Shown: piece after piece, positions 1-8,738 of the stretch
How positions within the stretch are numbered: the stretch's first letter is position 1
Layout: each line of letters starts with the position of its first letter
Assembly (NCBI RefSeq): GCF_030732865.1
Contig: NZ_JASHKB010000009.1
Coordinates: forward strand, 1-64,000
Length of the DNA stretch: 64,000 nt
Direction of reading: 5' to 3'
Source: Roseitalea sp. MMSF_3546
GTDB taxonomy: Bacteria > Pseudomonadota > Alphaproteobacteria > Rhizobiales > Rhizobiaceae
Notes under the pieces: generated by a model
The model's input: the letters and a program-made list of their open reading frames with translations, nothing else
The model's database searches: none
What the model was told of the DNA's origin: nothing
Program-made: the position numbers and the translations under genes

Positions 1-66
1 TTGGGCCATCGTCAGCAACCGGACGCCCTACGCGACAAACTTCAAAAATGCTGCTTGACTCAAACA

Positions 67-1659
67 TTAGGCTGCCACGTCCCGGCCGCTATCGGTCTGC
101 AGCATCAGCCGGCCGATCGCCTCGGCCGTCGCCTCGGCCGCATCGATCGTGCCGACGATCCGGCCCTCGGCCATCACCACGATGCGGTGGCACAGCGCGA
201 TCAGCTCGTCGATCTCCTCGGAGACGACGAGCACCGCGCCGCCATCGCGCGCATAGTCGCGGATGATGCCGTGTATGGCGGCGATGCCGCCCAGATCGAC
301 GCCGCGCGTGGGTTGGGCGATCACCATCAGGCGCGGATCGGAGGCGATCTCGCGCGCGAAGACGACCCGCTGCTGATTGCCGCCCGAAAGGCTGCTCGCC
401 GGGTCGGCGAGCCGGCCGTAACGCACATTGAGACGGGCCAGCCGCTCGCGCGCGGCCGCGCCGAAGGCGCGCAGATCGATGAGCGGGCCGGCGCGGTATT
501 GCGGCGCGCGCTGGCTGGCCGCCATCACGTTGTCGCCGATGGTTGCCGACCTGGCGAGCCCTTCATGGCCGCGATCGGGGCTGACGAAGCCGACGCCCGC
601 GCGCCGGAAGGCGGCATTGTCCTTTCCCGTCAGGTCCGTGCCGGCAAGGCCGATCGTGCCCGAGGCCGGCGCGCGCAGCCCTGTCAGGCATTGGGCCAGT
701 TCGTCCTGCCCATTGCCGGAAACGCCGGCAACGCCGACGATCTCGCCGCGATGGACGGCAAGGTCGATATCGAAGAGCGGGTGCGACCGGTCGACCGAGA
801 TTGCGCACAGCCCCGTGACCGAGAGCAGCGGCGCGCCGTCCCCGTCGGCGCCGAACTCGGTGCGCGCGGCATGCGGCACCACGCCGCCATCGCCGATGAT
901 GTGCCCGGTCAGCGTGTCGATATCGGTCTGCGCGACGGGCGTCGAGGCGATGATCGCGCCGCGCCGCATCACGGTCACCCGGTCGGCGAGCGCCATCACC
1001 TCGTGCAGCTTGTGGCTGATGAAGACGATCGAGGTGCCCTCGGCCCGCAACTGGCGCAGCAGCACGAACAACTCGTCCACCTGCTGCGGCGCCAGCACGG
1101 CGGTCGGCTCGTCCAGGATCACCGTGCGCATGCCACGCCGCAGCAGCCGGAAGATCTCCACATATTGGCGCACATGCACCGGCGCGGCGCCGCCGCGGCG
1201 ATCCCAGTCGATCTCGATGCCGGCGCGCGCCGCCATTTGCGCGCCCTGCCCGCGCGCGGCCGCCCAGTCGATCAGCGCCAGCGGCCCGCCGCCGCCGCGC
1301 GGCGGCTCGTCGCCCAGCACGAAATTCTCCAGCAGGCTCAGATCCGGCGCCAGCATGAATTCCTGATGCACCATACCGATGCCGAGCCCCAGCGCGTGCT
1401 GCGGATCGCGCAGCCGGATCGGTTCGTCCTGGTGGATGATGGTGCCGGTATCGGGCTGTTCGAGCCCCTGCAACAGGCGCATCAGGGTCGACTTTCCGGC
1501 CCCGTTCTCGCCGACGATGGCGTGGATTTCGCCCGGCGCGACGCCCAGCGTGATGTCGCGATTGGCCAGCACGGCGCCATAGCGCCTGGAAACGCCCTGC
1601 GCACCGAGCCGGATCGCCACGCCGTCGACGCCGGCAGCTTTGTGGACTGGATGGGTCAC
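67..1659 (-). CDS. ABC transporter ATPase, BMP/nucleoside type (two NBDs)
   Basis: 530-residue protein with two fused nucleotide-binding domains, the architecture of the YufO/MglA/RbsA class that energises uptake of nucleosides, purines or sugars. Domain 1 has Walker A GENGAGKST at residues 50-58 and Walker B ILDEPTAVL. Domain 2 has an intact LSGGNQQR signature and the IAQPTRGVD box typical of the second half in this class. Oddity: where BMP-type homologues read roughly LPVGxxQRVEI, domain 1 reads APVHVRQYVEI, so its signature is degenerate. It lies 47 nt downstream of the BMP-family binding protein on the same strand and completes a GntR-binding protein-ATPase operon. The permeases expected for such a system would lie beyond the left edge. 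Substrate is not determinable; purine nucleoside or base is the best guess from the family. Confidence 0.9.
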   Translation of the reverse strand: MTHPVHKAAGVDGVAIRLGAQGVSRRYGAVLANRDITLGVAPGEIHAIVGENGAGKSTLMRLLQGLEQPDTGTIIHQDEPIRLRDPQHALGLGIGMVHQEFMLAPDLSLLENFVLGDEPPRGGGGPLALIDWAAARGQGAQMAARAGIEIDWDRRGGAAPVHVRQYVEIFRLLRRGMRTVILDEPTAVLAPQQVDELFVLLRQLRAEGTSIVFISHKLHEVMALADRVTVMRRGAIIASTPVAQTDIDTLTGHIIGDGGVVPHAARTEFGADGDGAPLLSVTGLCAISVDRSHPLFDIDLAVHRGEIVGVAGVSGNGQDELAQCLTGLRAPASGTIGLAGTDLTGKDNAAFRRAGVGFVSPDRGHEGLARSATIGDNVMAASQRAPQYRAGPLIDLRAFGAAARERLARLNVRYGRLADPASSLSGGNQQRVVFAREIASDPRLMVIAQPTRGVDLGGIAAIHGIIRDYARDGGAVLVVSEEIDELIALCHRIVVMAEGRIVGTIDAAEATAEAIGRLMLQTDSGRDVAA

Positions 1660-1706
1660 GCCGTCTCTCGTGGCGGTGGCCGGCGGGCGCCCGCGACGGC
1701 CGCGGT

Positions 1707-2741
1707 TTACTGGAAGAACGTCGGATAGCCCTGCGTGGAGACGTCCCAGACCTCGATCTCGCCATCGATGATCTGCTGGCGCATCTCGGCAATGCGGTCC
1801 AGATAGTCCTGCGGGATCATGTCGCGCGTGTATTCCATCTCGGTCAGCGCCACGCCGTTCTCGGCAAGCCCGAAATCGAGCACTTCGCCGCCCGGAAAGT
1901 CGCCGGCCGCATAGTCCTCGATCACCGACTGCACGGCGACGTCGACGCGCTTGATCACGCTGGTCAGCACGTTGCCCGGCGCCATGGAATCCTGGTCGGT
2001 GTCGACGCCGATGGCGAACCTGCCCTCGGCCTTGGCGGCCTCGATGATGCCGATGCCGGTGCCGCCGGCGACCTGGTAGACGATATCGGCGCCCTCGTCG
2101 AACATGGCCCGGGCGAGCTGTTCGCCCTTGGCCGGATCGCCGAAGGATTCCGCATAGGCCACCTTGACCTCGACATCGGGGTCGACGGCCTTCGCGCCCT
2201 CGATATAGCCGGAGATGAACTTGTCGATGCCCGGCGACTTCACCCCGCCGATCACGCCGATCACGGCGTCCTCGTTGATGCCCTCGATCGAGGTGTCGGT
2301 GGTCACCTGCGCGGCCAGCGCACCGGCGAGATACGAGCCCTCATGCTCGCCGAACACGACCGAGGCGATGTTCTCGCCCTGCCGGGTCTGGTTCATGATC
2401 ACCCAGTTGGCGTCGGGATAGTCGGGGGCGAGGTTTTCCATGGGCTCGCCATGGATCCATTCAAGGCTGATGATCAGCCCGAAACCGCCATCGGCGGCGC
2501 GGCGCATGATTTCCTCGCCCTGGGCGACGACATCCTTGGATTCGATCGTCCGCCCCTCGAGCCCGGTGGCTTCGATCGCCGCCTGATAGCCGGCATGGGC
2601 GGTATCGTTCCACGAGCCGTCGCCGAGCCCGCCCTGCGCGATGATCAGCGCGACAGGCGCGGTTTCGGCCTGTGCGGCGACCGGCGCGAGCGCTGTGCCG
2701 GCCAGCGCCATGGCGGCGCCGAATGCAGTCAAGGTTTTCAT
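1707..2741 (-). CDS. BMP family (PnrA/Med-like) substrate-binding lipoprotein or periplasmic protein
   Basis: Periplasmic binding protein of the basic membrane protein (BMP/PnrA) family, about 344 residues. The start is set at the ATG preceded by a GGGGAG Shine-Dalgarno and followed by a Sec signal peptide (MKTLTAFGAAMALAGTALAP, cleavage near AQAE). An in-frame upstream extension to 2849 would overlap the regulator and lacks a signal sequence. Internal segments such as GDGSWNDTAHAGY, GVIGGVKSPGIDKFISGY and DIVYQVAGGTGIGI are typical of PnrA-like nucleoside-binding proteins. Sits between the GntR regulator (25 nt upstream) and the ATPase. No lipobox cysteine is visible, so it is probably a soluble periplasmic protein. 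Family is secure; ligand is inferred only from the family. Confidence 0.92.
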   Translation of the reverse strand: MKTLTAFGAAMALAGTALAPVAAQAETAPVALIIAQGGLGDGSWNDTAHAGYQAAIEATGLEGRTIESKDVVAQGEEIMRRAADGGFGLIISLEWIHGEPMENLAPDYPDANWVIMNQTRQGENIASVVFGEHEGSYLAGALAAQVTTDTSIEGINEDAVIGVIGGVKSPGIDKFISGYIEGAKAVDPDVEVKVAYAESFGDPAKGEQLARAMFDEGADIVYQVAGGTGIGIIEAAKAEGRFAIGVDTDQDSMAPGNVLTSVIKRVDVAVQSVIEDYAAGDFPGGEVLDFGLAENGVALTEMEYTRDMIPQDYLDRIAEMRQQIIDGEIEVWDVSTQGYPTFFQ

Positions 2742-2766
2742 TTCACTCCCCTTTGCGGTGACATGG

Positions 2767-3558
2767 TCAAGCCGTGAACCCTTCGCTCGATGCGGCCAGG
2801 CGCGGCCCCTTGCTGGCGTCGCGATGACCGCGCACGAGATGGGCGTCATAGGTGTAGTAGTCGGCGCGATAGACGGCCTCGACGGCCTCGATCAGTTCGC
2901 CGTCATCGGCATAGCTCATGCGCAGCACGACGATCACCGCCGCCGGCGCCGTAATGTCGAGCAGCGCGCATTCCTGGGCGGTGGCCAGCCGCGCCGTGAC
3001 GCGCTCGCGCGCCTCGCAGATGCCCAGCCCCGCCTCGCCAAAGGCGCGATAGAGCGAAAAATCCGGCGCATCGAGGCGTTCGTCGCCCTTTGCGCCGAGC
3101 GCCGGCACCCGGTGGCACACCCAGACCGGCAGCAGCGAATTGTGCACCGCGCAGGGGGTGGCATCGACATGGCGCACCCGGCGAAGCAGCATGGTCGGCA
3201 CGGAAAGGCCGAGCTGGCGCGCTTCTTCGGCACTGGCGGGGCGAAACTCGATCGGCGTCTGGCGCGTGTCGTGCCCGTCCCTGCGAACCGTCTCGGTAAA
3301 GCTCAGCAATTGCCCGGCCTTGCGGTGCAGCGAGCGGCTGGCGACGAAACTGCCCGCCCCCTGGCGCCGGGTCACGAAACCCTGGTCGACGAGCTGGCCG
3401 ATGGCGCGCACCACCGTGCCGCGACTGACCCCGTTGCGGGCCGAGAGTTCGGCCTCGCTGGGCAGCCGGTCGCCGGCCTGCCATTCGCCGCTCTCGATTC
3501 GGCCGCGAAGCTCCTCGGCGAGCAGGCTGTAGCGTGGGGCGCGGGGCATCTGGTCCAT
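2767..3558 (-). CDS. GntR family regulator (HutC/UTRA type)
   Basis: 263 residues. The N-terminal winged helix-turn-helix (about residues 8-72; LPSEAELSARNGVSRGTVVRAI) is followed by a UTRA-type effector domain ending in the motif YRADYYTYDAHLV, as in HutC-subfamily repressors. It is the first gene of the operon containing the BMP binding protein and ATPase, so it probably senses that transporter's substrate and represses the operon including itself. A perfect 14-bp palindrome lies 23 nt upstream of its start. The start ATG is the first Met before the HTH. Effector unknown. Confidence 0.9.
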   Translation of the reverse strand: MDQMPRAPRYSLLAEELRGRIESGEWQAGDRLPSEAELSARNGVSRGTVVRAIGQLVDQGFVTRRQGAGSFVASRSLHRKAGQLLSFTETVRRDGHDTRQTPIEFRPASAEEARQLGLSVPTMLLRRVRHVDATPCAVHNSLLPVWVCHRVPALGAKGDERLDAPDFSLYRAFGEAGLGICEARERVTARLATAQECALLDITAPAAVIVVLRMSYADDGELIEAVEAVYRADYYTYDAHLVRGHRDASKGPRLAASSEGFTA

Positions 3559-3580
3559 GCGGCGACGCTAAACTGCGCTA

Positions 3581-3594
3581 GTTGACTAGTCAAC
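3581..3594. promoter_or_regulatory. Perfect palindrome GTTGACTAGTCAAC, candidate GntR operator
   Basis: A 14-bp perfect dyad placed 23-36 nt upstream of the GntR start codon, inside the only promoter-sized gap (3559-3665) before the BMP transporter operon. It contains a -35-like TTGACT on both strands, so bound protein would block polymerase. Its role as the autoregulatory site of the adjacent GntR protein is inferred from position and symmetry. Confidence 0.55.
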
Positions 3595-3665
3595 TTCGAA
3601 ATCATGACGCCGCCGATCGCGCACCGCGGGCGGTCGCGACGGCGCCGCCGGCGCCGCCGGCGCGT

Positions 3666-4718
3666 TCAGGCGAGCCAGCGTTCGAGATTTGCGCGCACGA
3701 ATGCGTCGTCGGTCAGTTCGGGATAGTCGCGGCAAATGCGGTCGAGTTCGTCCGCCTGTCCCGGCCCCATCGCCTCGTTGGGATCGAGGCACCACGTCCC
3801 CTCCAGCAGTCCCTGCCGGCGCAGCACCTCGTGAATGGCGGCGATGCAGCCGGCGAAATCGTTGGCGACATCGAACAGGACGCCGTTGGCGTCGGTCACG
3901 CGCGCGTCGAGCTCGAGCCACGCATCCGTCGAGCGCGCCTCGGGCCGGTTGTGGATCTCGTCGAGCAGTTCGACCGCCCGCTTCGTCCACACGGCCCAGT
4001 GGCCGAGCAGTCCGCCCCGGATCCGCACGGTCACCGGTACGCCCTCGCGCCTGAAGGTGAACGGGGTCAGCAGATCGGCGACGATGTGATCGTCATTGCC
4101 GGTATAAAGCGTGATGCGGTCCTCGGCCCGCGCCTCGATCACCGCGCGCACCACATCGAGCGTGCGATAGCGGTTGAACGGCGCGATCTTGATCGCCACG
4201 ACGTTCTCGATGCCCGCGAAGTCCTTCCAGAAGCGGTGCGACAGGCGCTGGCCGCCCACCGCCTCCTGCAAGTAGAAGCCGACCAGCGGCAGCACCTCGG
4301 CGACCGCGCGGCAATGGGCGACCAGTTCGGCTTCGGAGCGGTCCTTGAGCGCGGCCAGGCTCAGCAGCACCGCGTGATAGCCGTGGGCGCGGGCGATCTG
4401 TGCTTCGCGCACCGCATTGGCGGTATCGCCCACCGCCCCGGCGACCATCACCGGCTCGCAGGCCCGCGCCGCCGCTTCCTCGGCGGCCAGCGCCAGCACC
4501 GGCTCGAAAAGGCCGTGCTGGCGGATTTCGAACTGCGTGGTGTGCACGCCCACCGCGAGCCCGATCGCGCCGGCATCGAGATAGTAGCGCGACAGGGCGC
4601 GCTGGCGCCGCTCGTCGAGCCTGCGCCCCGCGTCGAGCGCGAGCGGATGGGCCGGAATGACACCGCCGCGCCGCAGCGCCTGATACGGTGTCGAGGCAAG
4701 GTCTGGCTTGGCCGTCAC
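3666..4718 (-). CDS. DapA/N-acetylneuraminate lyase family aldolase or dehydratase
   Basis: 350 residues, a class I aldolase-type TIM barrel of the dihydrodipicolinate synthase superfamily. The Schiff-base lysine is in VVAIKIAPFNR (Lys177), and the usual Tyr region reads GFYLQEAVGG (about 148-156) instead of YNxP. These features place it with the sugar-acid aldolase/dehydratase branch rather than true DapA. It is the last gene of the TTT transporter operon and overlaps the TetR gene by 4 nt (ATGA). In context it could cleave a 2-keto-3-deoxy sugar acid formed by the enolase-superfamily dehydratase upstream; this is inference. Confidence 0.85.
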   Translation of the reverse strand: MTAKPDLASTPYQALRRGGVIPAHPLALDAGRRLDERRQRALSRYYLDAGAIGLAVGVHTTQFEIRQHGLFEPVLALAAEEAAARACEPVMVAGAVGDTANAVREAQIARAHGYHAVLLSLAALKDRSEAELVAHCRAVAEVLPLVGFYLQEAVGGQRLSHRFWKDFAGIENVVAIKIAPFNRYRTLDVVRAVIEARAEDRITLYTGNDDHIVADLLTPFTFRREGVPVTVRIRGGLLGHWAVWTKRAVELLDEIHNRPEARSTDAWLELDARVTDANGVLFDVANDFAGCIAAIHEVLRRQGLLEGTWCLDPNEAMGPGQADELDRICRDYPELTDDAFVRANLERWLA

Positions 4719-5398
4719 GATAGCGTCTCCCGATCGCCTGCCCCGGGCCGCAGATAGCCCAGAACGACCTCGACGATGTGCCCGCGCCGGGCGCGTGCGA
4801 CATCGGGCGTTCGCGGCAGGTCGAAGATTTCCGAAAGGGTCGCCCGGTTGGCCGTGAAGAAATAGGCGACCGAGGCGATGGTGATGTAAAGCTGCACCGG
4901 ATCGACGCCGGCGCGGAACACGCCCTGCCGTTCGCCCCGGTCCAGGATGCGCCGGATCACCGCGACCAGCGGCGTGGTCAGCCGGCGCGCGTCGCCGGTG
5001 TCCCTGAGGTGGACGGCACCGTGCAGGTTCTCCTCGTTGAGCAGCTTGATGAAGCTGGGATTGCGCTGGACGTAGTCGAAGGAGAATTCGACCAGCCGGC
5101 GCATTGCCGTCTCCGGCGGAAGGTGCTCGAGGTCGAGCGCCTGCTCGGCGCTGCGGATCCTGTGATAGGTGCGCTCGAGCACGGCGGCGAACAGTTCGTC
5201 CTTGCCGGCGAAGTAATGATAGATGAGCGCCTTGTTGCAGCCCGCGCGTTCGGCGATCGCCGCGATGCGCGTGCCGCCGAGCCCCTTTTCGGCGAACTCC
5301 CCCTCGGCCGCGTCCAGGATGCGCCGGCGGGTGGCCACGGCGTCGCGCTGCGGCGCCGTCGCCGCGACCGCGCCCTCGGCCGCGTCAGTATGTGCCAT
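4715..5398 (-). CDS. TetR/AcrR family transcriptional regulator
   Basis: 227 residues. N-terminal HTH about residues 22-68 (ATRRRILDAAEGEFAEKG ... AGCNKALIYHYFAGKDEL), followed by an all-helical ligand-binding domain that includes SVAYFFTANRATLSEIF. Lies inside the TTT/sugar-acid operon, overlapping the epimerase by 14 nt and the aldolase by 4 nt, so it is co-transcribed with its probable targets. The operon promoter, some 7.5 kb upstream, carries a TetR-type inverted repeat (12918-12935), which makes autoregulation through that site likely. Confidence 0.92.
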   Translation of the reverse strand: MAHTDAAEGAVAATAPQRDAVATRRRILDAAEGEFAEKGLGGTRIAAIAERAGCNKALIYHYFAGKDELFAAVLERTYHRIRSAEQALDLEHLPPETAMRRLVEFSFDYVQRNPSFIKLLNEENLHGAVHLRDTGDARRLTTPLVAVIRRILDRGERQGVFRAGVDPVQLYITIASVAYFFTANRATLSEIFDLPRTPDVARARRGHIVEVVLGYLRPGAGDRETLS

Positions 5399-6413
5399 CG
5401 CGCACCTCGAATCGCGTCGGCTTGCCGAGCGTCTTGCCGCCGCGCTTGAGCCAGTCGGCCGTCCAGTCGACCAGCACCGGCAGCGGCACGGTCGGATAGC
5501 CGAACAGGCGCTGCTGCCTGCCGGTGTCGACGATCCACGCTTCGTCCTGTTCGGCCCCCTCGAACGTCACGTCCTTGCCGAACAGGTCGCCAAAGCGCAG
5601 CGCAATCTGCCGCACCGAGGCCAGCTCCGGTCCCGACAGGTTGAGCACGAATGCGGGGTGATCGGCGTGCGCCAGCGTGCGCAGGGCGATGTCGTTGGCA
5701 TCGCGCTGCCAGATCACGTTGCAGTGCCCGCTCGCCAGCGGCACCGGCTCGCCGTCGAGCACCGCGCGGGCGATATCGTGCAGGACGCCGTAGCGCAGGT
5801 CGATCGCATAGGACAGCCGGATCAGCGCAAGCCTGGTGCCGTGCACATTGGAGAAATGCTCGAACATGCGCTCGCGCCCGATGCAGGAATTGGCGTACTC
5901 GCCCGGCGGCGTGAGCGGGTCGCCCTCGCGTGCGCCGGGTCCGTGCACATCGGCGAAGGCATAGACGCACGCTGTCGAGAACACGGCGATGCGGCTGTCG
6001 CGGAAGGCCTCGGCGACGATGGCGGGCACATGCGAATTCATCGCCCAGGTCAGCGGCTGGTTGCCTTCCGAGCCGAACTTGCGGCCGGCCATGAACACCG
6101 CATTGGCGGTCTTTTCGAGCCCCTCGACCGCCGAACGGTCGAGCAGGTCGCAGGCGACGGTCTCGATGCCCCAACCCTCGAGACGGTCGCGCAGCGCCGC
6201 ATCGGAAAACCGCGCGACGCCGATGACCCGCTTGTCCGGCGCCGCGCGCTTGGCCATGCGCGCCAGTGTGGGTCCCATCTTGCCGCCCACGCCCAGGATC
6301 GTGATGTCGCCCTCGAGCCGGGCGAGGGTCTCGACCAGCGCGTCGCTGGGCTGCGACAGCATGTCGTCGAGCATCGCCTCGTCTTCGATGGCCGGGGGCA
6401 CTTGCGTTGTCAT
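5385..6413 (-). CDS. NAD-dependent epimerase/dehydratase-like protein lacking the catalytic Lys
   Basis: 342 residues. Rossmann nucleotide-binding loop ILGVGGKMGPTLAR (about 39-52), then an extended-SDR body (VFSTACVYAF, GNCxV-type HCNVIW segment). In place of the usual YxxxK catalytic pair the protein reads YANSC, so the lysine is absent. Either a different chemistry or a nonstandard active site is implied. The start at 6413 is the ATG with an AAGGA box about 12 nt upstream. A longer in-frame extension upstream overlaps the enolase gene and is its shadow. Member of the TTT operon; probably acts on a sugar or sugar acid. Confidence 0.85.
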   Translation of the reverse strand: MTTQVPPAIEDEAMLDDMLSQPSDALVETLARLEGDITILGVGGKMGPTLARMAKRAAPDKRVIGVARFSDAALRDRLEGWGIETVACDLLDRSAVEGLEKTANAVFMAGRKFGSEGNQPLTWAMNSHVPAIVAEAFRDSRIAVFSTACVYAFADVHGPGAREGDPLTPPGEYANSCIGRERMFEHFSNVHGTRLALIRLSYAIDLRYGVLHDIARAVLDGEPVPLASGHCNVIWQRDANDIALRTLAHADHPAFVLNLSGPELASVRQIALRFGDLFGKDVTFEGAEQDEAWIVDTGRQQRLFGYPTVPLPVLVDWTADWLKRGGKTLGKPTRFEVRDGTY

Positions 6414-6442
6414 GGTGAAGGTCCTTGTTCTTGTCGTTTCCG

Positions 6443-7897
6443 TCAGTCGGCCCGCGCGGCGAGCGTCGCCGGGTCCCATTGCGCCGCCGGCGTCATGGCG
6501 TCGAGGTCGGGCGCACACGCCGTGCCCAGCCCCGGCACCTGCAGCGAGGCGATGTGCAGCCGGCCGGTCTCGGTGACCAGCCGCGCACCATCCGCTTCGG
6601 AGCGGTAGAGGTCGGCGTGATGGCCGACCGCGCACTCGATCTCGGCCGGCGTCAGATGGCCCAGACCGCCGAAATAGTGATGGCCGTTGCGCTCGACATG
6701 GCCGATGCCGAGTGTCGCCACCACGGCGAGATCGGCGTTGAGCGAGACGATCGGCAGGCAGCTCAGATCCTCGGCGGACTGGAAGTAGTGCCCCGCCCCC
6801 GCCTCGCTGTTGCGCCGCGCGATCAGCATGGCGTTGAGCAGCGAGTGGATGACGCCCTTGCAGTTCTTGTGGCTGACGCCGCGATAGCCCAGCGCCATCG
6901 CCTCGTGGAAGGCCGTCGTCCAGCCATCGGCCTCGTCGATCAGCATGGGCAGGCCGATGGTCGCAAGCGCGGCCGCGTCGATCGGGCCGGCCATCGCCGC
7001 ATCGCGCGTGACGGGCTGTTCGATGAACAGCGTCCGGCCCAGCAGGCGCGCTACGGCCTCGCTCGCGCGGATCGTCTCCAGATAGCCGGCGAACGCATCG
7101 ATATCGGCGAACTGCTCGTTGCCGTCGAGCGTGATCGCGATGTCGCGGCCGGTCGCCTCGATCAGCCGGCTCATCCGCGCCAGCCGCTCGCGGTCTTCCT
7201 CCAGCGTGCCGCCGATCTTGACCTTCAGATAGGACAGATTGTCGTGCGCGATGTAGTCCTCGAGCGTCTCGGGGGCGCCGTCGCCGCGCCGGTCGGCCGG
7301 TGCGATCTCGTCGGCGAAGATGGGATCGGCGAGCCCGACCGTGTGCCGCAGACCGATATCGGCGGCCGGCACGGCGGGCAGCGCCTCGGCGACCGTCATG
7401 CCGGCCAGTTCGTCGAACACGGTTTCGGGCGCCAGCGCCAGGTCGTTGTCGACAACCAGGTTGAAGAAGGGCTTTCCGAGCGCCCGGCCGAGCGCGTCGA
7501 TCATCGCCCGCTCGACCATCGAAACGCCGAAGGACGCGCCCAGATGGTTGAAGCCGGCGGCGATCGCACGGTCGTGGATCTCGGCATCCAGCGCGCGCCA
7601 GTTCTCGAACGGGTTCGCCGCCTGCATCGCGCTTGCCGCGGCGATGGCATCCCCGCAGACGCCGATCAGGTCGGTGACATTGTCCTGCGGCGTCTTTTCG
7701 GGGCGCTTGTCGAACCATTTGTAGGCCAGAAGATCGGAGGCGTAGCCGGTCAGGCGGGTGCCGTTCACGCTGACGTCGAGCGCCAGCGTGGCGCTGGCGA
7801 CCTTCTCGATGGTCACCACGCCGAAGCGGAACGGCATGCGCGCATCGATATTGACGATGCCGATCCGGCCTTCATGCACCTTGAGGCGATGGGTCAC
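6443..7897 (-). CDS. Enolase-superfamily protein (mandelate racemase-like dehydratase)
   Basis: 484 residues. C-terminal barrel residues of the superfamily are visible: KVKIGG (Lys225/Lys227), metal ligands in TLDGNEQF (Asp258), FIEQP (Glu293) and IDEADG (Asp321), and a late SHKNCKG lysine (344/347). The N-terminal capping domain is longer than in typical 370-400-residue sugar-acid dehydratases. Probable role is dehydration or epimerisation of a carboxylate-bearing sugar, abstracting the proton alpha to the carboxylate. Translation is coupled to the next gene by an ATGA overlap. Exact substrate unknown. Confidence 0.85.
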   Translation of the reverse strand: MTHRLKVHEGRIGIVNIDARMPFRFGVVTIEKVASATLALDVSVNGTRLTGYASDLLAYKWFDKRPEKTPQDNVTDLIGVCGDAIAAASAMQAANPFENWRALDAEIHDRAIAAGFNHLGASFGVSMVERAMIDALGRALGKPFFNLVVDNDLALAPETVFDELAGMTVAEALPAVPAADIGLRHTVGLADPIFADEIAPADRRGDGAPETLEDYIAHDNLSYLKVKIGGTLEEDRERLARMSRLIEATGRDIAITLDGNEQFADIDAFAGYLETIRASEAVARLLGRTLFIEQPVTRDAAMAGPIDAAALATIGLPMLIDEADGWTTAFHEAMALGYRGVSHKNCKGVIHSLLNAMLIARRNSEAGAGHYFQSAEDLSCLPIVSLNADLAVVATLGIGHVERNGHHYFGGLGHLTPAEIECAVGHHADLYRSEADGARLVTETGRLHIASLQVPGLGTACAPDLDAMTPAAQWDPATLAARAD

Positions 7898-8736
7898 GCA
7901 TGGTCTCCTTTTGCGGCCTCGATGAGACCGCGCACATAGCCGATCGCGCGGGCGGCCGAGGCCGGCCCGTCCGGGTGATAGTCGAAGGGCTCGATTCCGA
8001 TCAGCCCGTCATAGCCGTGATCGGCGAGCGTGCGCACGATCGGCGCGAACCGGTGTTCGCCCTGGCCCGGCCCGCGCCGATTGGACTCGTTGAAGTGGAT
8101 ATGGGCGATCATGCCGCCCGGCAGGTGGCGCGCCAGCACCGCCTGCGGTTCGTCGGCCTCCCCGCCCCAGGCCGCCGAGGTGTCGAGCATGGTCCTGAGC
8201 CCGGCCGTATCGGCGCGGGCGATCAGCGCGAGCGCCTCGTCGACCGAATTGACGAAGTCGGTCAGCACCGGCGACAGCGGCTCCAGACAATAGGTCAGCC
8301 CGGCCGCCTGCGCCGCCGCGCCCGCCGCCTGCAGGTGACGCACGGCGACCTCCTCGGCGCGTTCGCGGCTTTCGGCATGGGCAATGGCGCGCTGTGCGGG
8401 CGAGCCGTGAACGATCACCGAGCCGCCGAGCTGATGGCACAATTCGACCATTGCCAGCATGTGATCGCGCGTGCGGCTGCCCGTCGCCGGGTCGTCGCTC
8501 GTCAGCGAAATGCCTTCCGGCACGTTCATCAGCCAGTGCAACCCGGTGATGGCGATGCCGGCGTCTTCGGCCATGGCGCGAATCTGCCGCGCCCGGTCGC
8601 CGCGCACCGTCGCCGGCTGGTCCGACAGCGTGAAGGGCGCGATCTCCAGCCCGTCATAGCCCAGTGCGGCAGCGAAACGGCACTGGTCGGCGATGTCCAG
8701 ATCGGCGATGACTTCATTGCAAAGCGTGATGCGCAT
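7894..8736 (-). CDS. Sugar phosphate isomerase/epimerase family TIM barrel (AP endonuclease 2 fold)
   Basis: 280 residues, xylose-isomerase-like barrel. Metal-binding acidic positions appear in LEPLSP, HIHFNES and IGIEPFDY, plus LHWLMNVPEG near the first third. The start is the ATG immediately after the TctB stop codon; longer in-frame sequence to 9426 is the shadow of TctB and the dehydrogenase. Located between TctB and the enolase-like enzyme in one transcription unit. It probably isomerises or epimerises an intermediate of the imported sugar acid; hydroxypyruvate-isomerase-like activity is also possible. Confidence 0.88.
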   Translation of the reverse strand: MRITLCNEVIADLDIADQCRFAAALGYDGLEIAPFTLSDQPATVRGDRARQIRAMAEDAGIAITGLHWLMNVPEGISLTSDDPATGSRTRDHMLAMVELCHQLGGSVIVHGSPAQRAIAHAESRERAEEVAVRHLQAAGAAAQAAGLTYCLEPLSPVLTDFVNSVDEALALIARADTAGLRTMLDTSAAWGGEADEPQAVLARHLPGGMIAHIHFNESNRRGPGQGEHRFAPIVRTLADHGYDGLIGIEPFDYHPDGPASAARAIGYVRGLIEAAKGDHA

Positions 8737-8738
8737 TT

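Noticed and set aside
7-9. Possible ATG of a permease gene on the minus strand at the left edge
   Set aside because: Only three codons are inside the window and no ribosome site is visible, so it cannot be supported.
1-1728. Long plus-strand open frame opposite the first ABC ATPase
   Set aside because: Low-complexity His/Arg/Ala-rich translation without domain features; it mirrors the ATPase codons in high-GC DNA.
3641-3663. GGCGCCGCC tandem and inverted repeats after the TTT operon
   Set aside because: Simple GC-rich triplet repetition; no T tract, so a terminator call would be guesswork.
6414-7718. In-frame N-terminal extension of the epimerase-like gene
   Set aside because: Arg-rich sequence antiphase to the enolase-superfamily gene; a better ATG with a ribosome site lies at 6413.
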